A stretch of 14,553 bases of DNA from Candidatus Omnitrophota bacterium (lineage in GTDB: Bacteria; Omnitrophota; Koll11; JAHIPI01). The notes under the pieces were generated by a model that had not been told where the DNA came from, did no database searches, and was given only the letters and a program-made list of their open reading frames with translations. Shown piece by piece: positions 5,821 to 13,618 of this stretch. The stretch is from contig JAQUMG010000019.1 in NCBI GenBank assembly GCA_028718265.1, positions 1 to 14,553 on the forward strand. Direction: 5' to 3'. A program made the position numbers and the translations under genes. How positions within the stretch are numbered: position 1 is the stretch's first letter; every line of letters starts with the position of its first letter.

Positions 5821-6312
5821 ATGTTTTTAATGGTAGAACTCATAATCATAATAGTACTTATCTCCGCATCAGTGGCTCTTTTTATCGAAGAAGCGGGCAT
5901 AAAAAAATCCGCCGTTCCGTGCGGGGTTGTCACAGAATACTGGGATGGTGAAGAAAGACGAAAAACTATACGCGTAAACACCGAATTGTTTGTGAGGTAC
6001 AGCGTGCAGAAAAAACTGCATATGAAACTTAACGGTGAAATAAAGGATTTATCACGTAAGGGGATGCGATTGGCTGTAAATGAAAGACTCTCCGACGAAA
6101 CATTACTACTGCTTGAATTCAATATCCCCGAAGCCGAGCAAACGATTGCTGCCGACGGAAAAGTGATGTGGACTAGCGGCGACTTTGGCGAGAGGGACGG
6201 ATTCGGAAAAAGAGTATTTCAAACGGGCGTGCAATTTATGAATATAAGGCCGGAAGACGATACGAAATTAACGGCTTATATAAATAAAATAGCAAAAAAA
6301 CAAATCCTCTAA
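5821..6312 (+). CDS. Membrane-anchored PilZ domain protein
   Basis: This 163-residue protein has one N-terminal hydrophobic helix (about 3-22, MVELIIIIVLISASVALF) and then a PilZ domain on the cytoplasmic side. The ligand motifs are RRKTIR (Arg47-Arg51) and DLSRKG (Asp76-Gly81), both complete, so c-di-GMP binding is expected. The end of the barrel has GKVMW and TGVQFMNI strands. The reading frame is open upstream to 5650, but ATG 5821 is the start: GGAGG (5810-5814) is six bases before it, it lies downstream of the TATAAT promoter, and the hydrophobic anchor begins there. The anchor suggests an effector at the inner membrane, perhaps for a secretion or motility machine; that is inference. Confidence 0.88.
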   Translation: MFLMVELIIIIVLISASVALFIEEAGIKKSAVPCGVVTEYWDGEERRKTIRVNTELFVRYSVQKKLHMKLNGEIKDLSRKGMRLAVNERLSDETLLLLEFNIPEAEQTIAADGKVMWTSGDFGERDGFGKRVFQTGVQFMNIRPEDDTKLTAYINKIAKKQIL

Positions 6313-6343
6313 GTTAAACGAAAGCAACCTTTCTCATTATACT

Positions 6344-6865
6344 ATGGGCCAGCCGATTCCGCATAAAAGGGTCAAGTTAATAATAGGATTTATATTCAAA
6401 GAAAAAACAGCGTTGACGAAAGCGCAATCACTTATATCAAAAAAAATGGGATCGGTTGATTCGGAAAGCGAGATACTTGAGTTTTATCATACCGACTATT
6501 ACAAGCAGGAATTCGGTGAAAAACTAAAAAGGAAATTCGTAAGCTTAAAACGCCTGGTTTTGCCTGAGGATATCTACAGGGTAAAATTAACAAGTAATAA
6601 AATCGAGCATAGTATCTCGAAAGATGGCAAGCGGCTAATAAATATAGATCCCGGTTATATCACGGAAAGTAAACTAGTCCTGTTAACGACTAAGGATTAC
6701 AGCCATCGCATATATCTCAGGAAAGGAATATATGCCGAGATTACGCTGAAATTCCAGTCCGGAACTTTCCGCCCCTTAGAAACAACGTATCCGGATTATA
6801 AATGCGAAGACTATATAAAATTTTTTAACAATATCCGCGCGATATATCGAAAAGACACAAAATGA
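6344..6865 (+). CDS. DUF4416 family protein
   Basis: This 173-residue protein follows the DUF4416 pattern along its whole length. It has an N-terminal KLIIGFIF, MGSVDSESEILEF followed by YHTDYYKQEFG, KFVSLKRLVLPEDI, LTSNKIE, INIDPGYITESKLVLLTTKDYSHRIYL, GIYAEITLKF and TTYPDY. These are the family's best-conserved blocks and the length is normal. The function is unknown, and the family occurs mostly in uncultured and anaerobic lineages. No clear Shine-Dalgarno precedes the ATG; it follows the membrane PilZ gene by 31 bases and may depend on upstream translation. Its TGA overlaps the ATG of the hydrolase gene (6862-6865), so the two are probably co-translated. Confidence 0.87.
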   Translation: MGQPIPHKRVKLIIGFIFKEKTALTKAQSLISKKMGSVDSESEILEFYHTDYYKQEFGEKLKRKFVSLKRLVLPEDIYRVKLTSNKIEHSISKDGKRLINIDPGYITESKLVLLTTKDYSHRIYLRKGIYAEITLKFQSGTFRPLETTYPDYKCEDYIKFFNNIRAIYRKDTK

Positions 6866-8646
6866 AAAAGGTATATATATATCTGGCAATAGCAGCATTT
6901 TTGGCCATAGGACTCTTTGTAGCGTCGTTTTTATACATAGACAGAGAGGGCCACAAAACTTTTCTTTACGCGATTTATTATGATAATATCCTTACCGGCT
7001 ACGAAAAAACCGACCGGTATCTGGTTGAAAACAAATTAATATATAAATCGTACCTTGAATTACCCCGTGATATTCTAGACAGAAAGACAATACGAAAAAT
7101 CCGATTTGATGCCGGCGGGAAAAATTTTATCGACTACACAGAGGAAACCACGGCAAACGCTTCACAGAGTACTGCATATGTAAAAAATGATAACAACTAT
7201 ATATCTTTTCTGGGTGTGGGAAACGCAGACTTTGCTTACCTTGACCATATGCCGATATTAGGTAATTTTACTATGTTTGAAAATGAAACTCTTGCTACTT
7301 ATCCGCCCCTAATCAGAAGATATAATTTTAAGAGGCGCGGCGAGCAATTTTTTAATACGCTTACGGTCATCTCTCCGAATTTACCTCCGTTGCCGGGCGT
7401 GATTTCTATTACCGCTATCGGCAAAGACGTAATAGAGATTGAAGGTAAAAAAATAAAATGCGAAAATCTGGTTTTTGAATTGAACGGCGGAGATCTGGCG
7501 TCTGTATGGATAGCGCAGACCTTTCATAACGTCCTTATGGTGAAAATTCCAAAAACCGGTTTTAAGGCTATCCTGTGCGCAAAGAAAGATGTTATCCCGG
7601 TTGAAGAATATACGCGGAAAAGCAACCTCTATTCCGAAAAAGAGGTCACATTTAAAAATGGAGATATTTCGCTCAGCGGCATTCTGTCTATTCCTAATAC
7701 AGAAAAAAGTCCCTATCCGGCGGTTTTGCTTATATGGGATAGTGGCCCGCTGGACAATACTGCGATGGGCATGTTTACCGACATAACGCACGCACTAGCA
7801 GAAAACGGTTATTGTGTATTCAGATTTGACAAAAGGGGCATCGGTAAAAGCCAGGGGCTCTTTTCCACATATGATCAGTCAGAAGAAATAGGCGATTTGA
7901 GAAAAGCTGTGGAATTCCTGAAGTCCACCCCGGAAGTCGATCCGACGCGAATCGCTACATTGGGATACTCGGAGGGCGGATTCTATGCAGCTTACCTGGC
8001 GAGTCTGGATGACGGTATAAAAAATTGCATAATCATATCGGCGGCTGATTCAATGAACCCGGCAAAAGATGATTTTAAAAAAATAAAAGAGTTTGTCAGG
8101 AGAAATGTTACCGCCAATCCGCAGTATTCGAAAAACGTCGTTAATACAATATTGCAAAGCGGGGAAATTATTAAAGATAAGGGTGATTGGATAACCATAC
8201 TGGGCAATAGCATATTTACAAAAAAAGTGAAGATGCGAGATGGCTACGATATGGTTGACACGCTGAAAAAAATAAAAACACCCGTTCTGATCCTGCACGG
8301 CAAAAAAGATAATATAAACCTGCCCGAAGGAGTAAGGGAGCTTGAGAATGCGCTTTCGGCGGGCGGCAACAGCCGCTTCACGGTAACATACTTCGCTGAC
8401 CTGGATCATCTTATGGGAAATATGGTTAAAAACGGTAACGTAAGAGAGCATATTGAAGTTGATCCATCCGTAATAAAAAATCTGGTTTCATGGCTAAATG
8501 ATAATTTAATTCCCGTACCACTACCGCCTGCTAGCATTACAGCGGCAGATAATATACCAAGTGATGGCGCGGAGACACAGCCAAAAAATCAGGAAACGGC
8601 TGCTCCGCTTTTAACTCCTGAACAAGTTCCGGACGTTAGCCAATAA
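6862..8646 (+). CDS. Membrane-anchored alpha/beta hydrolase with N-terminal beta-rich domain
   Basis: This 594-residue protein has an N-terminal anchor (about 4-26), a region of about 220 residues predicted beta-rich by eye, an alpha/beta hydrolase domain (about 260-550) and a Pro/Ala/Thr-rich tail (551-594). In the hydrolase domain, GYSEGG holds the nucleophile Ser370, ILHGKKD supplies the likely acid Asp483, and DLDHLMG supplies His516, so the triad is complete. RFDKRGIGKS at 321-330 matches the common DxRGxGxS loop of S9/S33-like esterases. The substrate is unknown; it is probably an esterase or peptidase facing the periplasm. The N-terminal domain resembles the lipoprotein-like domains found in front of some secreted hydrolases but is not confidently named. 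It starts inside the DUF4416 stop (ATGA). Confidence 0.85.
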   Translation: MKKVYIYLAIAAFLAIGLFVASFLYIDREGHKTFLYAIYYDNILTGYEKTDRYLVENKLIYKSYLELPRDILDRKTIRKIRFDAGGKNFIDYTEETTANASQSTAYVKNDNNYISFLGVGNADFAYLDHMPILGNFTMFENETLATYPPLIRRYNFKRRGEQFFNTLTVISPNLPPLPGVISITAIGKDVIEIEGKKIKCENLVFELNGGDLASVWIAQTFHNVLMVKIPKTGFKAILCAKKDVIPVEEYTRKSNLYSEKEVTFKNGDISLSGILSIPNTEKSPYPAVLLIWDSGPLDNTAMGMFTDITHALAENGYCVFRFDKRGIGKSQGLFSTYDQSEEIGDLRKAVEFLKSTPEVDPTRIATLGYSEGGFYAAYLASLDDGIKNCIIISAADSMNPAKDDFKKIKEFVRRNVTANPQYSKNVVNTILQSGEIIKDKGDWITILGNSIFTKKVKMRDGYDMVDTLKKIKTPVLILHGKKDNINLPEGVRELENALSAGGNSRFTVTYFADLDHLMGNMVKNGNVREHIEVDPSVIKNLVSWLNDNLIPVPLPPASITAADNIPSDGAETQPKNQETAAPLLTPEQVPDVSQ

Positions 8647-8658
8647 CCCGTTCGACGC

Positions 8659-8696
8659 GGCCGCCCGCCCGTACCAAGCTTATCGAGGAGGCGGCC
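8659..8696. repeat. GC-rich inverted repeat
   Basis: GGCCGCC (8659-8665) and GGCGGCC (8690-8696) are exact complements around a 24-base loop. They lie directly after the hydrolase stop in a stretch markedly richer in GC than its surroundings. No T-run follows, so it is not a standard intrinsic terminator. Confidence 0.5.
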
Positions 8697-8704
8697 TTGC
8701 TCAG

Positions 8705-8734
8705 GGTTATACTGAGTGAAGTCGAAGTATAACC
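8705..8734. repeat. Palindromic REP-like element with CTGAG-GAAGTCGAAG signature
   Basis: GGTTATACT (8705-8713) and AGTATAACC (8726-8734) are a perfect 9-bp inverted repeat. They surround a 12-base loop that forms CTGAGTGAAGTCGAAG with the arms. That loop motif recalls a small palindromic repeat (CTGAGCGAAGTCGAAG type) scattered in many bacterial genomes. It lies 12 bases before the start of the radical SAM gene and might be a mobile repeat remnant, a transcript-end hairpin or a regulatory stem. Confidence 0.6.
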
Positions 8735-8746
8735 TTATAACGCCAT

Positions 8747-9949
8747 ATGCCAAAAAATATCTCCCGAAGAGATTTCCTCAAAACCCTCCTACGGTGCGGG
8801 GTACTGCTTTACTCAACGCCTCTGTTAGGCAATATCTTTGGAATTAAAAACGCTTACGGAAAAATAGGGGAAACCAGAGGGTTGAAAGAGGCGCTGTTCT
8901 ACCGGAAAATTGACGACAGGACAGTGCAATGCCTGCTATGCCCGCGCAAATGTACCCTGCAAGAAGGCGCGCGGAGTTTTTGCAGGGTTCGCGAAAATGT
9001 TGGCGGTAAACTTAACACTTTGGTTTACGAACTGCCATGCGCCGTTCACGTAGATCCCATAGAAAAGAAACCGATATATCACATGTTGCCCGGTACGTTA
9101 GCTTTCAGCATAGCTACTGCCGGCTGCAATCTCCGCTGTAAATTCTGCCAAAACTGGCAGATATCGCAGATGACTCCGGAAGAAACTGATAATGTAAAAT
9201 TGTCCTGCAGCGCCGTAATATCAAACGCGAAAAAAGAAAAATGTCTTTCCATTGCTTATACCTACTCGGAACCTACTGTTTTTTACGAGTACATGATAGA
9301 AACCGCCGCACTTGCCAAAAAAGAGGGTATCAAGAATATATTTAAAACAGGCGGCTTTATAAATCCGGAACCGCTCAGCGATCTGTGCAATTATCTCGAT
9401 GCCGCTAATGTGGATTTAAAGGGATTTGATAAAAAATATCTGGAAGACGTATGCGCCGAAGACCTGGATGTAGTGTTAAATGGACTGCGAATATACAAAA
9501 AGAAGGGCGTGTGGCTCGAGATAACAAACTTAATAGTCCCTACCCTCAACGACGATATGAAGACAATAAAAAACATGTCCATATGGATAAAAGATAATCT
9601 CGGCCCGGAAACCCCTTTACACTTTTCAAGGTTTTGGCCTACCTATAAATTAAAAAATCTTTATCCCACGCCGCTTGAGACACTTACCGAGGCCAGAGAC
9701 ACCGCCATAAGTACAGGGTTAAAATTTGTCTACATAGGCAACATCCCTGATCACCCGGCCAACAACACATATTGCCCGTCCTGCCAAAGATTACTTATTG
9801 AAAGAAAGGGATATTTCCTGGCCCAAAATAATATAATAAATTCGCTGTGTAAATACTGCTCGGCAAAAATAGCCGGTGTATGGGAAATGCCAAAAACTCA
9901 AATAAAGCCCCTTCTGTCCCGTTCTGCAATATCAACACCAATCGGATGA
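8747..9949 (+). CDS. amrS: AmrS-type radical SAM protein with Tat signal peptide
   Basis: This 400-residue protein belongs to the AmmeMemoRadiSam-system radical SAM family, related to pyruvate formate-lyase activases. The SAM cluster motif is CNLRCKFCQNW (Cys127, 131, 134). Before it come the family's extra cysteines in CLLCPRKC and SFCRVREN (Cys62, 65, 69, 79), and near the C-terminus YCPSCQRLL and LCKYC (about 343, 346, 368, 371). Other core blocks are SIAYTYSEPTVFYEY, FKTGGF and NVDLKGF. It starts with SRRDFLK (6-12), a classic twin-arginine motif, followed by a hydrophobic stretch to about 32, so export of the folded, cluster-loaded protein is predicted. Its substrate is unknown. The partner genes amrA and amrB are not in this window. 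No good ribosome site precedes ATG 8747. The stop overlaps the next gene. Confidence 0.85.
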   Translation: MPKNISRRDFLKTLLRCGVLLYSTPLLGNIFGIKNAYGKIGETRGLKEALFYRKIDDRTVQCLLCPRKCTLQEGARSFCRVRENVGGKLNTLVYELPCAVHVDPIEKKPIYHMLPGTLAFSIATAGCNLRCKFCQNWQISQMTPEETDNVKLSCSAVISNAKKEKCLSIAYTYSEPTVFYEYMIETAALAKKEGIKNIFKTGGFINPEPLSDLCNYLDAANVDLKGFDKKYLEDVCAEDLDVVLNGLRIYKKKGVWLEITNLIVPTLNDDMKTIKNMSIWIKDNLGPETPLHFSRFWPTYKLKNLYPTPLETLTEARDTAISTGLKFVYIGNIPDHPANNTYCPSCQRLLIERKGYFLAQNNIINSLCKYCSAKIAGVWEMPKTQIKPLLSRSAISTPIG

Positions 9950-12237
9950 AAATGAATAAACAAAAAAGACTTATTGCTCTATCATTCGTAATGCTGGGCG
10001 CAACCAGCATAAGCGCGCAAATAATTATTTTGCGTGAGCTTTTGACAATATTTTACGGTAATGAGCTTTCCATCGGCACAATACTTGCCGGCTGGCTCCT
10101 GCTCATTTCTGCAGGCAGTATTATTGCGGGGAAATTCTGTGAGCACATAAAAAGAAAGCTCGAATCGTTTTCCGTAATATTAATGCTCTTATCTTTCGCG
10201 ATACCTCTCACCGTATTCTTAAGCCGGACTATCAAACACGCAATGGGGTTGATGCCCGGTGAAATAATCGGATTTGGTCCCGTATTTTACATCTCCATAA
10301 TTGCACTCAGCGTATTTTGCGTACCTTATGGCTTTCTGTTTCCCCTGGGCGCAAGGATATATTCGCAATTCTATTCCGATAAAGCGGAAAGTACGGGCAG
10401 CGTATTTTTCCTTGAAACCGCAGGTACCGTAATAGGCGGAATCATTACCAGTCTCTTTCTCGTAAAAATATTGTCATCTATGGCAATAGCTTTTATCCTA
10501 GGTACACTTAATATTGTTATAGCCGTGATGCTCATACAAAACATAGGACGGGATAGTGCAAAAATCTTAAAATACATGTCTATTGCTATATTGGTACTGA
10601 ATCTGCTGGCCTGGCCCGCCGGCCTTGCAGGCAGGACCGAACGGCTCTCTAACCGATTAATGTGGCAGCCTTTCAACCTTATAAAAAGTGAAAACTCGAT
10701 TTACGGAAATCTCGCCGTTACTTCCGAGAAAAGTCAATTAAGTTTTTATTCGAACGGCGGTTTTATGTTCAATTTTCCGGACATCCGCGCAGCAGAAGAG
10801 GCTATCCATTATGCCATGATCTTTTGCGCTAATCCGAAAAATGTCCTTTTGATAGGCGGCGGCCTGAATGGTTCGCTTAACGAATTATATAAATACAATT
10901 TGACATCAGTAGAGTACGTTGAACTGGACCCCGCTTTAATTGCACTGGCAAAAGATACGGCAGGGGAAAGCCTGAAAGTCCAGTTAGCCAATCCTATTTT
11001 AAAAATTATCGAGAGTGACGGCCGTTTTTACATAAAGAGGACGAACGAAAAATATGATGCCATAATTTTATCTGTTCCCAGTCCTCACACCGCACAGATA
11101 AACAGGTTTTATACGAAGGAATTTTTTGAAGAGGCTGGAAGGAAGCTAAATAAAAACGGTATCTTGTTTTTAAGCTGTGAGGCGGGCGAAAATTATATAG
11201 GCCCTGAAATGGCCGAATACTTGGCTACTATCTACAAAACCTTAACCGCTGCCGGTTTTTCGGTGAAAATTATACCGGGTGAAGCGGTAAGGTTTATTGC
11301 CATGAACAGCATTAGTGCTGCTTCCTCCGTAGACGCTAAAACATTCCAAAAGATCCTGGATGAGCGCAGCATAAAAACGCAGTTTATCAGAGATTATTAT
11401 TTGAGTGATGCGTTATCACGGGAAAAAATTGCGTATACCGAAAAAGCGATATTAAATGTGAAAGGTGCTCGCATAAACACCGATTTTAATCCGGTTTCTT
11501 ATTATTACGACATGGTTTTATGGGCAGTGCCTTTTCAGCCGGGTATTAAACCGTTTCTTAAATGCATAAATGAAAAAACGGTGTGGTATTTTTTGATTTT
11601 TATTTACTTACTGATACTTGGCATTCGGATAAAAAGAAAAAATATTGTAAATAAATCCGTCTTTATAGCTATAGGAACCACCGGCTTAACGCAAATGGCT
11701 ACGGAAGTTAATATGATGCTCGCGTTCCAGGTTATATACGGCTATCTATACTACGAGCTTGGCCTTATTTTAACATCATTCATGGCGGGTTTATTTGCGG
11801 GCAGCTATGTCATATCAAGAAGATTGAGCCTGATAAGCGCCCCCTTAATGCTCCTCAGAAAAAGCAAATTCATATTAAGCGCTCTTTCTTTTCTGCTGAT
11901 TCCGATATTTAAGATTCAGGCGGATCAAAACCCGGCCTGCCTGACTGCAGCGGAAGCTATTATGATATTTCCTATTTTGATATTTATTTTCGGCATTTTG
12001 GGCGGCATGCAGTTTCCTTTAGCGAGCAAAATAGTTTTAGGGGAGAGGAAGGACGTAGGCAAAGTTGCCGGCTGGCTCTACGGAACAGACTTGATAGGCG
12101 GAATGATAGGTGCCGTTTTGATTTCGGCCATACTTATTCCGGTTTTAGGAATATTTAAGTGTCTTGCCGCCATGGGAATATTAAATTTTATAAGCGCGAG
12201 CACAATACCTTCTGCCGCCTACCCAAAGACACGTTAA
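9946..12237 (+). CDS. Membrane spermidine-synthase-like protein (fused transporter-like and methyltransferase-fold)
   Basis: This protein of about 763 residues has a block of hydrophobic helices (about 8-225), a soluble spermidine-synthase-like Rossmann domain (about 245-505) and a second helix block (about 530-750). The nucleotide-binding loop is LLIGGGLNG (residues 301-309), followed by VEYVELD and SDGRFYI, as in spermidine synthases and class I methyltransferases. The segment that normally carries the catalytic Asp of spermidine synthase reads LSVPSPHTAQINRFYT (375-390), so polyamine synthesis is unlikely. This architecture is annotated as 'fused MFS/spermidine synthase' and has no settled reaction. 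ATG 9946 is chosen for its ATGA overlap with the radical SAM gene; 9952 is an alternative. Coupling to an exported radical SAM enzyme suggests a shared pathway. Confidence 0.82.
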   Translation: MKMNKQKRLIALSFVMLGATSISAQIIILRELLTIFYGNELSIGTILAGWLLLISAGSIIAGKFCEHIKRKLESFSVILMLLSFAIPLTVFLSRTIKHAMGLMPGEIIGFGPVFYISIIALSVFCVPYGFLFPLGARIYSQFYSDKAESTGSVFFLETAGTVIGGIITSLFLVKILSSMAIAFILGTLNIVIAVMLIQNIGRDSAKILKYMSIAILVLNLLAWPAGLAGRTERLSNRLMWQPFNLIKSENSIYGNLAVTSEKSQLSFYSNGGFMFNFPDIRAAEEAIHYAMIFCANPKNVLLIGGGLNGSLNELYKYNLTSVEYVELDPALIALAKDTAGESLKVQLANPILKIIESDGRFYIKRTNEKYDAIILSVPSPHTAQINRFYTKEFFEEAGRKLNKNGILFLSCEAGENYIGPEMAEYLATIYKTLTAAGFSVKIIPGEAVRFIAMNSISAASSVDAKTFQKILDERSIKTQFIRDYYLSDALSREKIAYTEKAILNVKGARINTDFNPVSYYYDMVLWAVPFQPGIKPFLKCINEKTVWYFLIFIYLLILGIRIKRKNIVNKSVFIAIGTTGLTQMATEVNMMLAFQVIYGYLYYELGLILTSFMAGLFAGSYVISRRLSLISAPLMLLRKSKFILSALSFLLIPIFKIQADQNPACLTAAEAIMIFPILIFIFGILGGMQFPLASKIVLGERKDVGKVAGWLYGTDLIGGMIGAVLISAILIPVLGIFKCLAAMGILNFISASTIPSAAYPKTR

Positions 12238-12277
12238 CCTGCTACGCAGCAAGAAGTTAGGAAATTAGCAAGAATAC

Positions 12278-12306
12278 TTGACGCAATAAACGCTCTGTGA
12301 TATACT
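12278..12306 (+). promoter_or_regulatory. Sigma-70 promoter for the PilZ-lipoprotein-panD-def-tatA operon
   Basis: TTGACG (12278-12283) and TATACT (12301-12306) are 17 bases apart. Transcription should start near 12313, giving a leader of about 45 bases before ATG 12358. No strong hairpin was seen in that leader. Confidence 0.78.
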
Positions 12307-12357
12307 TATCTCTAGCATAAATATTGTCCTTCGTGACTTCGGAGTAATTAAAATTAA

Positions 12358-12783
12358 ATGTCACTCGACACAAAGGCGGCTGTTATGAAAAGGATGGCGG
12401 AAGAAAGACGAAGGTTTGTCCGCCTTGAAGTCCCCATAGAAATAAAGTACGTGGTTGACGAAGATCCCAATCAAGTGCGAAAGCGAGTTGCCACCAAGGA
12501 CCTATCCTGCGATGGATTAAGGTTTATAAGCGAACAAAAGGTCGACGAGGGAGCCCTTCTTGACCTTAATCTAACCGTCCCCGGCGCGAATAACCCTGTT
12601 CACATAAAAGGGAAAACGATATGGGCGAAAAAGTTATCCACCGAAGATACGGCACCGTTTGAAGTCGGTGTAGAGTTTGTACAGATTGAAGAAGATAATA
12701 AAAATACCTTTCTGAAATTTCTTTGCGATCTTATTTATAACGAGACTAAAATTATGGAGCGCACCAAAAAAACGAAGGAGTAA
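12358..12783 (+). CDS. PilZ domain protein, soluble (third PilZ gene)
   Basis: This 141-residue protein is essentially one PilZ domain with a short N-terminal extension and a charged C-terminal helix. Ligand motifs are RRFVR (Arg18-Arg22) and DLSCDG (Asp48-Gly53), both intact, so c-di-GMP binding is predicted. The strand KGKTIWAKK and GVEFVQI complete the barrel. There is no membrane segment. The start is uncertain: ATG 12358 has only a distant GGAG (12341-12344), while ATGs at 12385 and 12393 have AAGG-like sequences nearer. All three keep both motifs. It opens an operon that continues with a lipoprotein gene six bases after its stop. Its target is unknown. Confidence 0.87.
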   Translation: MSLDTKAAVMKRMAEERRRFVRLEVPIEIKYVVDEDPNQVRKRVATKDLSCDGLRFISEQKVDEGALLDLNLTVPGANNPVHIKGKTIWAKKLSTEDTAPFEVGVEFVQIEEDNKNTFLKFLCDLIYNETKIMERTKKTKE

Positions 12784-12789
12784 GTTGTA

Positions 12790-13146
12790 ATGTTCTCATT
12801 TAAAAACTGCATCAAGCTGGCCTTATTTTTTATATTCGTTATGAGCATGTACGGATGTGCGGAAATAAATCCTTTTGAAGCGCCGGAAGAAGTCATGCGA
12901 CACCCCCTGGGCACCGAATCGATAAAGACAGGAATGTCAAAAGAAGAAGTAACCAAGGAATGGGGTAAACCGGATATAATAAATGCGCTTGGGGTACAAG
13001 ACGCAACAGGCTCCCAGCAGGAAGTATGGATATACAAGGCGCGGCAGTATGCGGGCATTCCCGTAGATGCCGGCTATCTATCGAAAAATAAATACCTTTA
13101 TTTTGACGGAAATAACCTCACGTTAATAGCTAATGAGCCTAAATAG
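12790..13146 (+). CDS. Small lipoprotein with BamE/SmpA-like domain
   Basis: This 118-residue protein has a signal peptide with charged start and hydrophobic core (about 5-20), ending in a lipobox SMYGC, so Cys23 should be lipidated. The mature part contains IKTGMSKEEVTKEWGKPDII, then EVWIYKA and KYLYFDGNNLTLI. This is the two-helix, three-strand pattern of SmpA/OmlA (BamE-like) domains, whose GMSxxEVxxxWGxP helix cap is characteristic. BamE itself assists outer-membrane protein assembly; many other lipoproteins share the fold, so calling this BamE would go too far. It implies a Gram-negative envelope. AAGGAG (12775-12780) lies nine bases before the ATG, inside the end of the PilZ gene. Confidence 0.82.
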   Translation: MFSFKNCIKLALFFIFVMSMYGCAEINPFEAPEEVMRHPLGTESIKTGMSKEEVTKEWGKPDIINALGVQDATGSQQEVWIYKARQYAGIPVDAGYLSKNKYLYFDGNNLTLIANEPK

Positions 13147-13175
13147 CCCGTATTCGTCACGAAATAGTTAAAATA

Positions 13176-13376
13176 ATGAAAAACAAGTGGTTATATTTTA
13201 GCGGCTGTCTCATTGCGCCGCACATAATGCTCGGGGTTGGAGTGCTTTTTCTTTCAAGAAAAGACCTCGAGCACAAGTCTTTCGGGCTTAAGTTATGTCA
13301 ATGGTCTACTATCGTCCTTATAACGGGTTCGTTAATCTATTATGTCTTTTTTACCCCCATAACAGGCCTTGATTAA
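13176..13376 (+). CDS. Small two-helix membrane protein, unknown
   Basis: This is a 66-residue protein of unrecognised family. It has two hydrophobic segments (about 5-26 and about 43-60) joined by a polar loop, SRKDLEHKSFG. The predicted form is a hairpin in the inner membrane. There is no clear ribosome site before the ATG. It is supported by its position in a same-strand operon (29 bases after the lipoprotein gene, 26 before DUF6485) and by a plausible membrane topology, not by any motif. Confidence 0.6.
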   Translation: MKNKWLYFSGCLIAPHIMLGVGVLFLSRKDLEHKSFGLKLCQWSTIVLITGSLIYYVFFTPITGLD

Positions 13377-13402
13377 ACGTTTTAACCCAAAAAGGCCGAA
13401 TA

Positions 13403-13612
13403 ATGATCCCTAAAATTTGTGCAAATAAAGAAGCGAACATTAAAAATTGTATCTGCACTTATGAACCTTGCCCGCGAAAAGGCATATGCTGCGAGTGTAT
13501 TCAATATCATTTGAGAAGTAATGAAATCCCGGCCTGCTTCTTTTCAAGAGATGTTGAGCGTACATACGACAGGTCAATAAAACGATTCGTGTCTTCAAAA
13601 AAGGAGAAATAG
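13403..13612 (+). CDS. DUF6485 cysteine-rich small protein
   Basis: This 69-residue protein has eight cysteines: Cys6, then NCICTYEPC (16, 18, 23), GICCEC (29, 30, 32) and PACFF (45), ending in ERTYDRSIKRF. This is the DUF6485 pattern, a short family seen mainly in anaerobes. The cysteines could hold zinc or an iron-sulfur cluster; no reaction is known. AAAGG (13390-13394) lies eight bases before the ATG. The gene sits six bases upstream of panD in the same operon, which may be simple co-transcription and does not prove a link. Confidence 0.82.
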   Translation: MIPKICANKEANIKNCICTYEPCPRKGICCECIQYHLRSNEIPACFFSRDVERTYDRSIKRFVSSKKEK

Positions 13613-13618
13613 GAAGTT

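Noticed and set aside
6338..6343. TATACT directly before the DUF4416 start, a possible -10 box
   Set aside because: Transcription would start inside the conserved N-terminus, and the -35 region (TTAAAC at 18 bases) is poor.
8657..8681. NotI-like GCGGCCGC and HindIII-like AAGCTT close together, suggestive of cloning vector
   Set aside because: The flanking bases do not continue as a known polylinker, and genes on both sides are consistent with one genome; chance and local GC richness explain it.
9880..9945. In-frame upstream ATG for the spermidine-synthase-like protein
   Set aside because: The first 22 residues would overlap the radical SAM gene and resemble no family start; ATG 9946 overlaps the stop as ATGA.
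8747..12237. A complete AmmeMemoRadiSam three-gene system
   Set aside because: Only the radical SAM member is present; no AmrA or AmrB (Memo) protein is encoded in the window.
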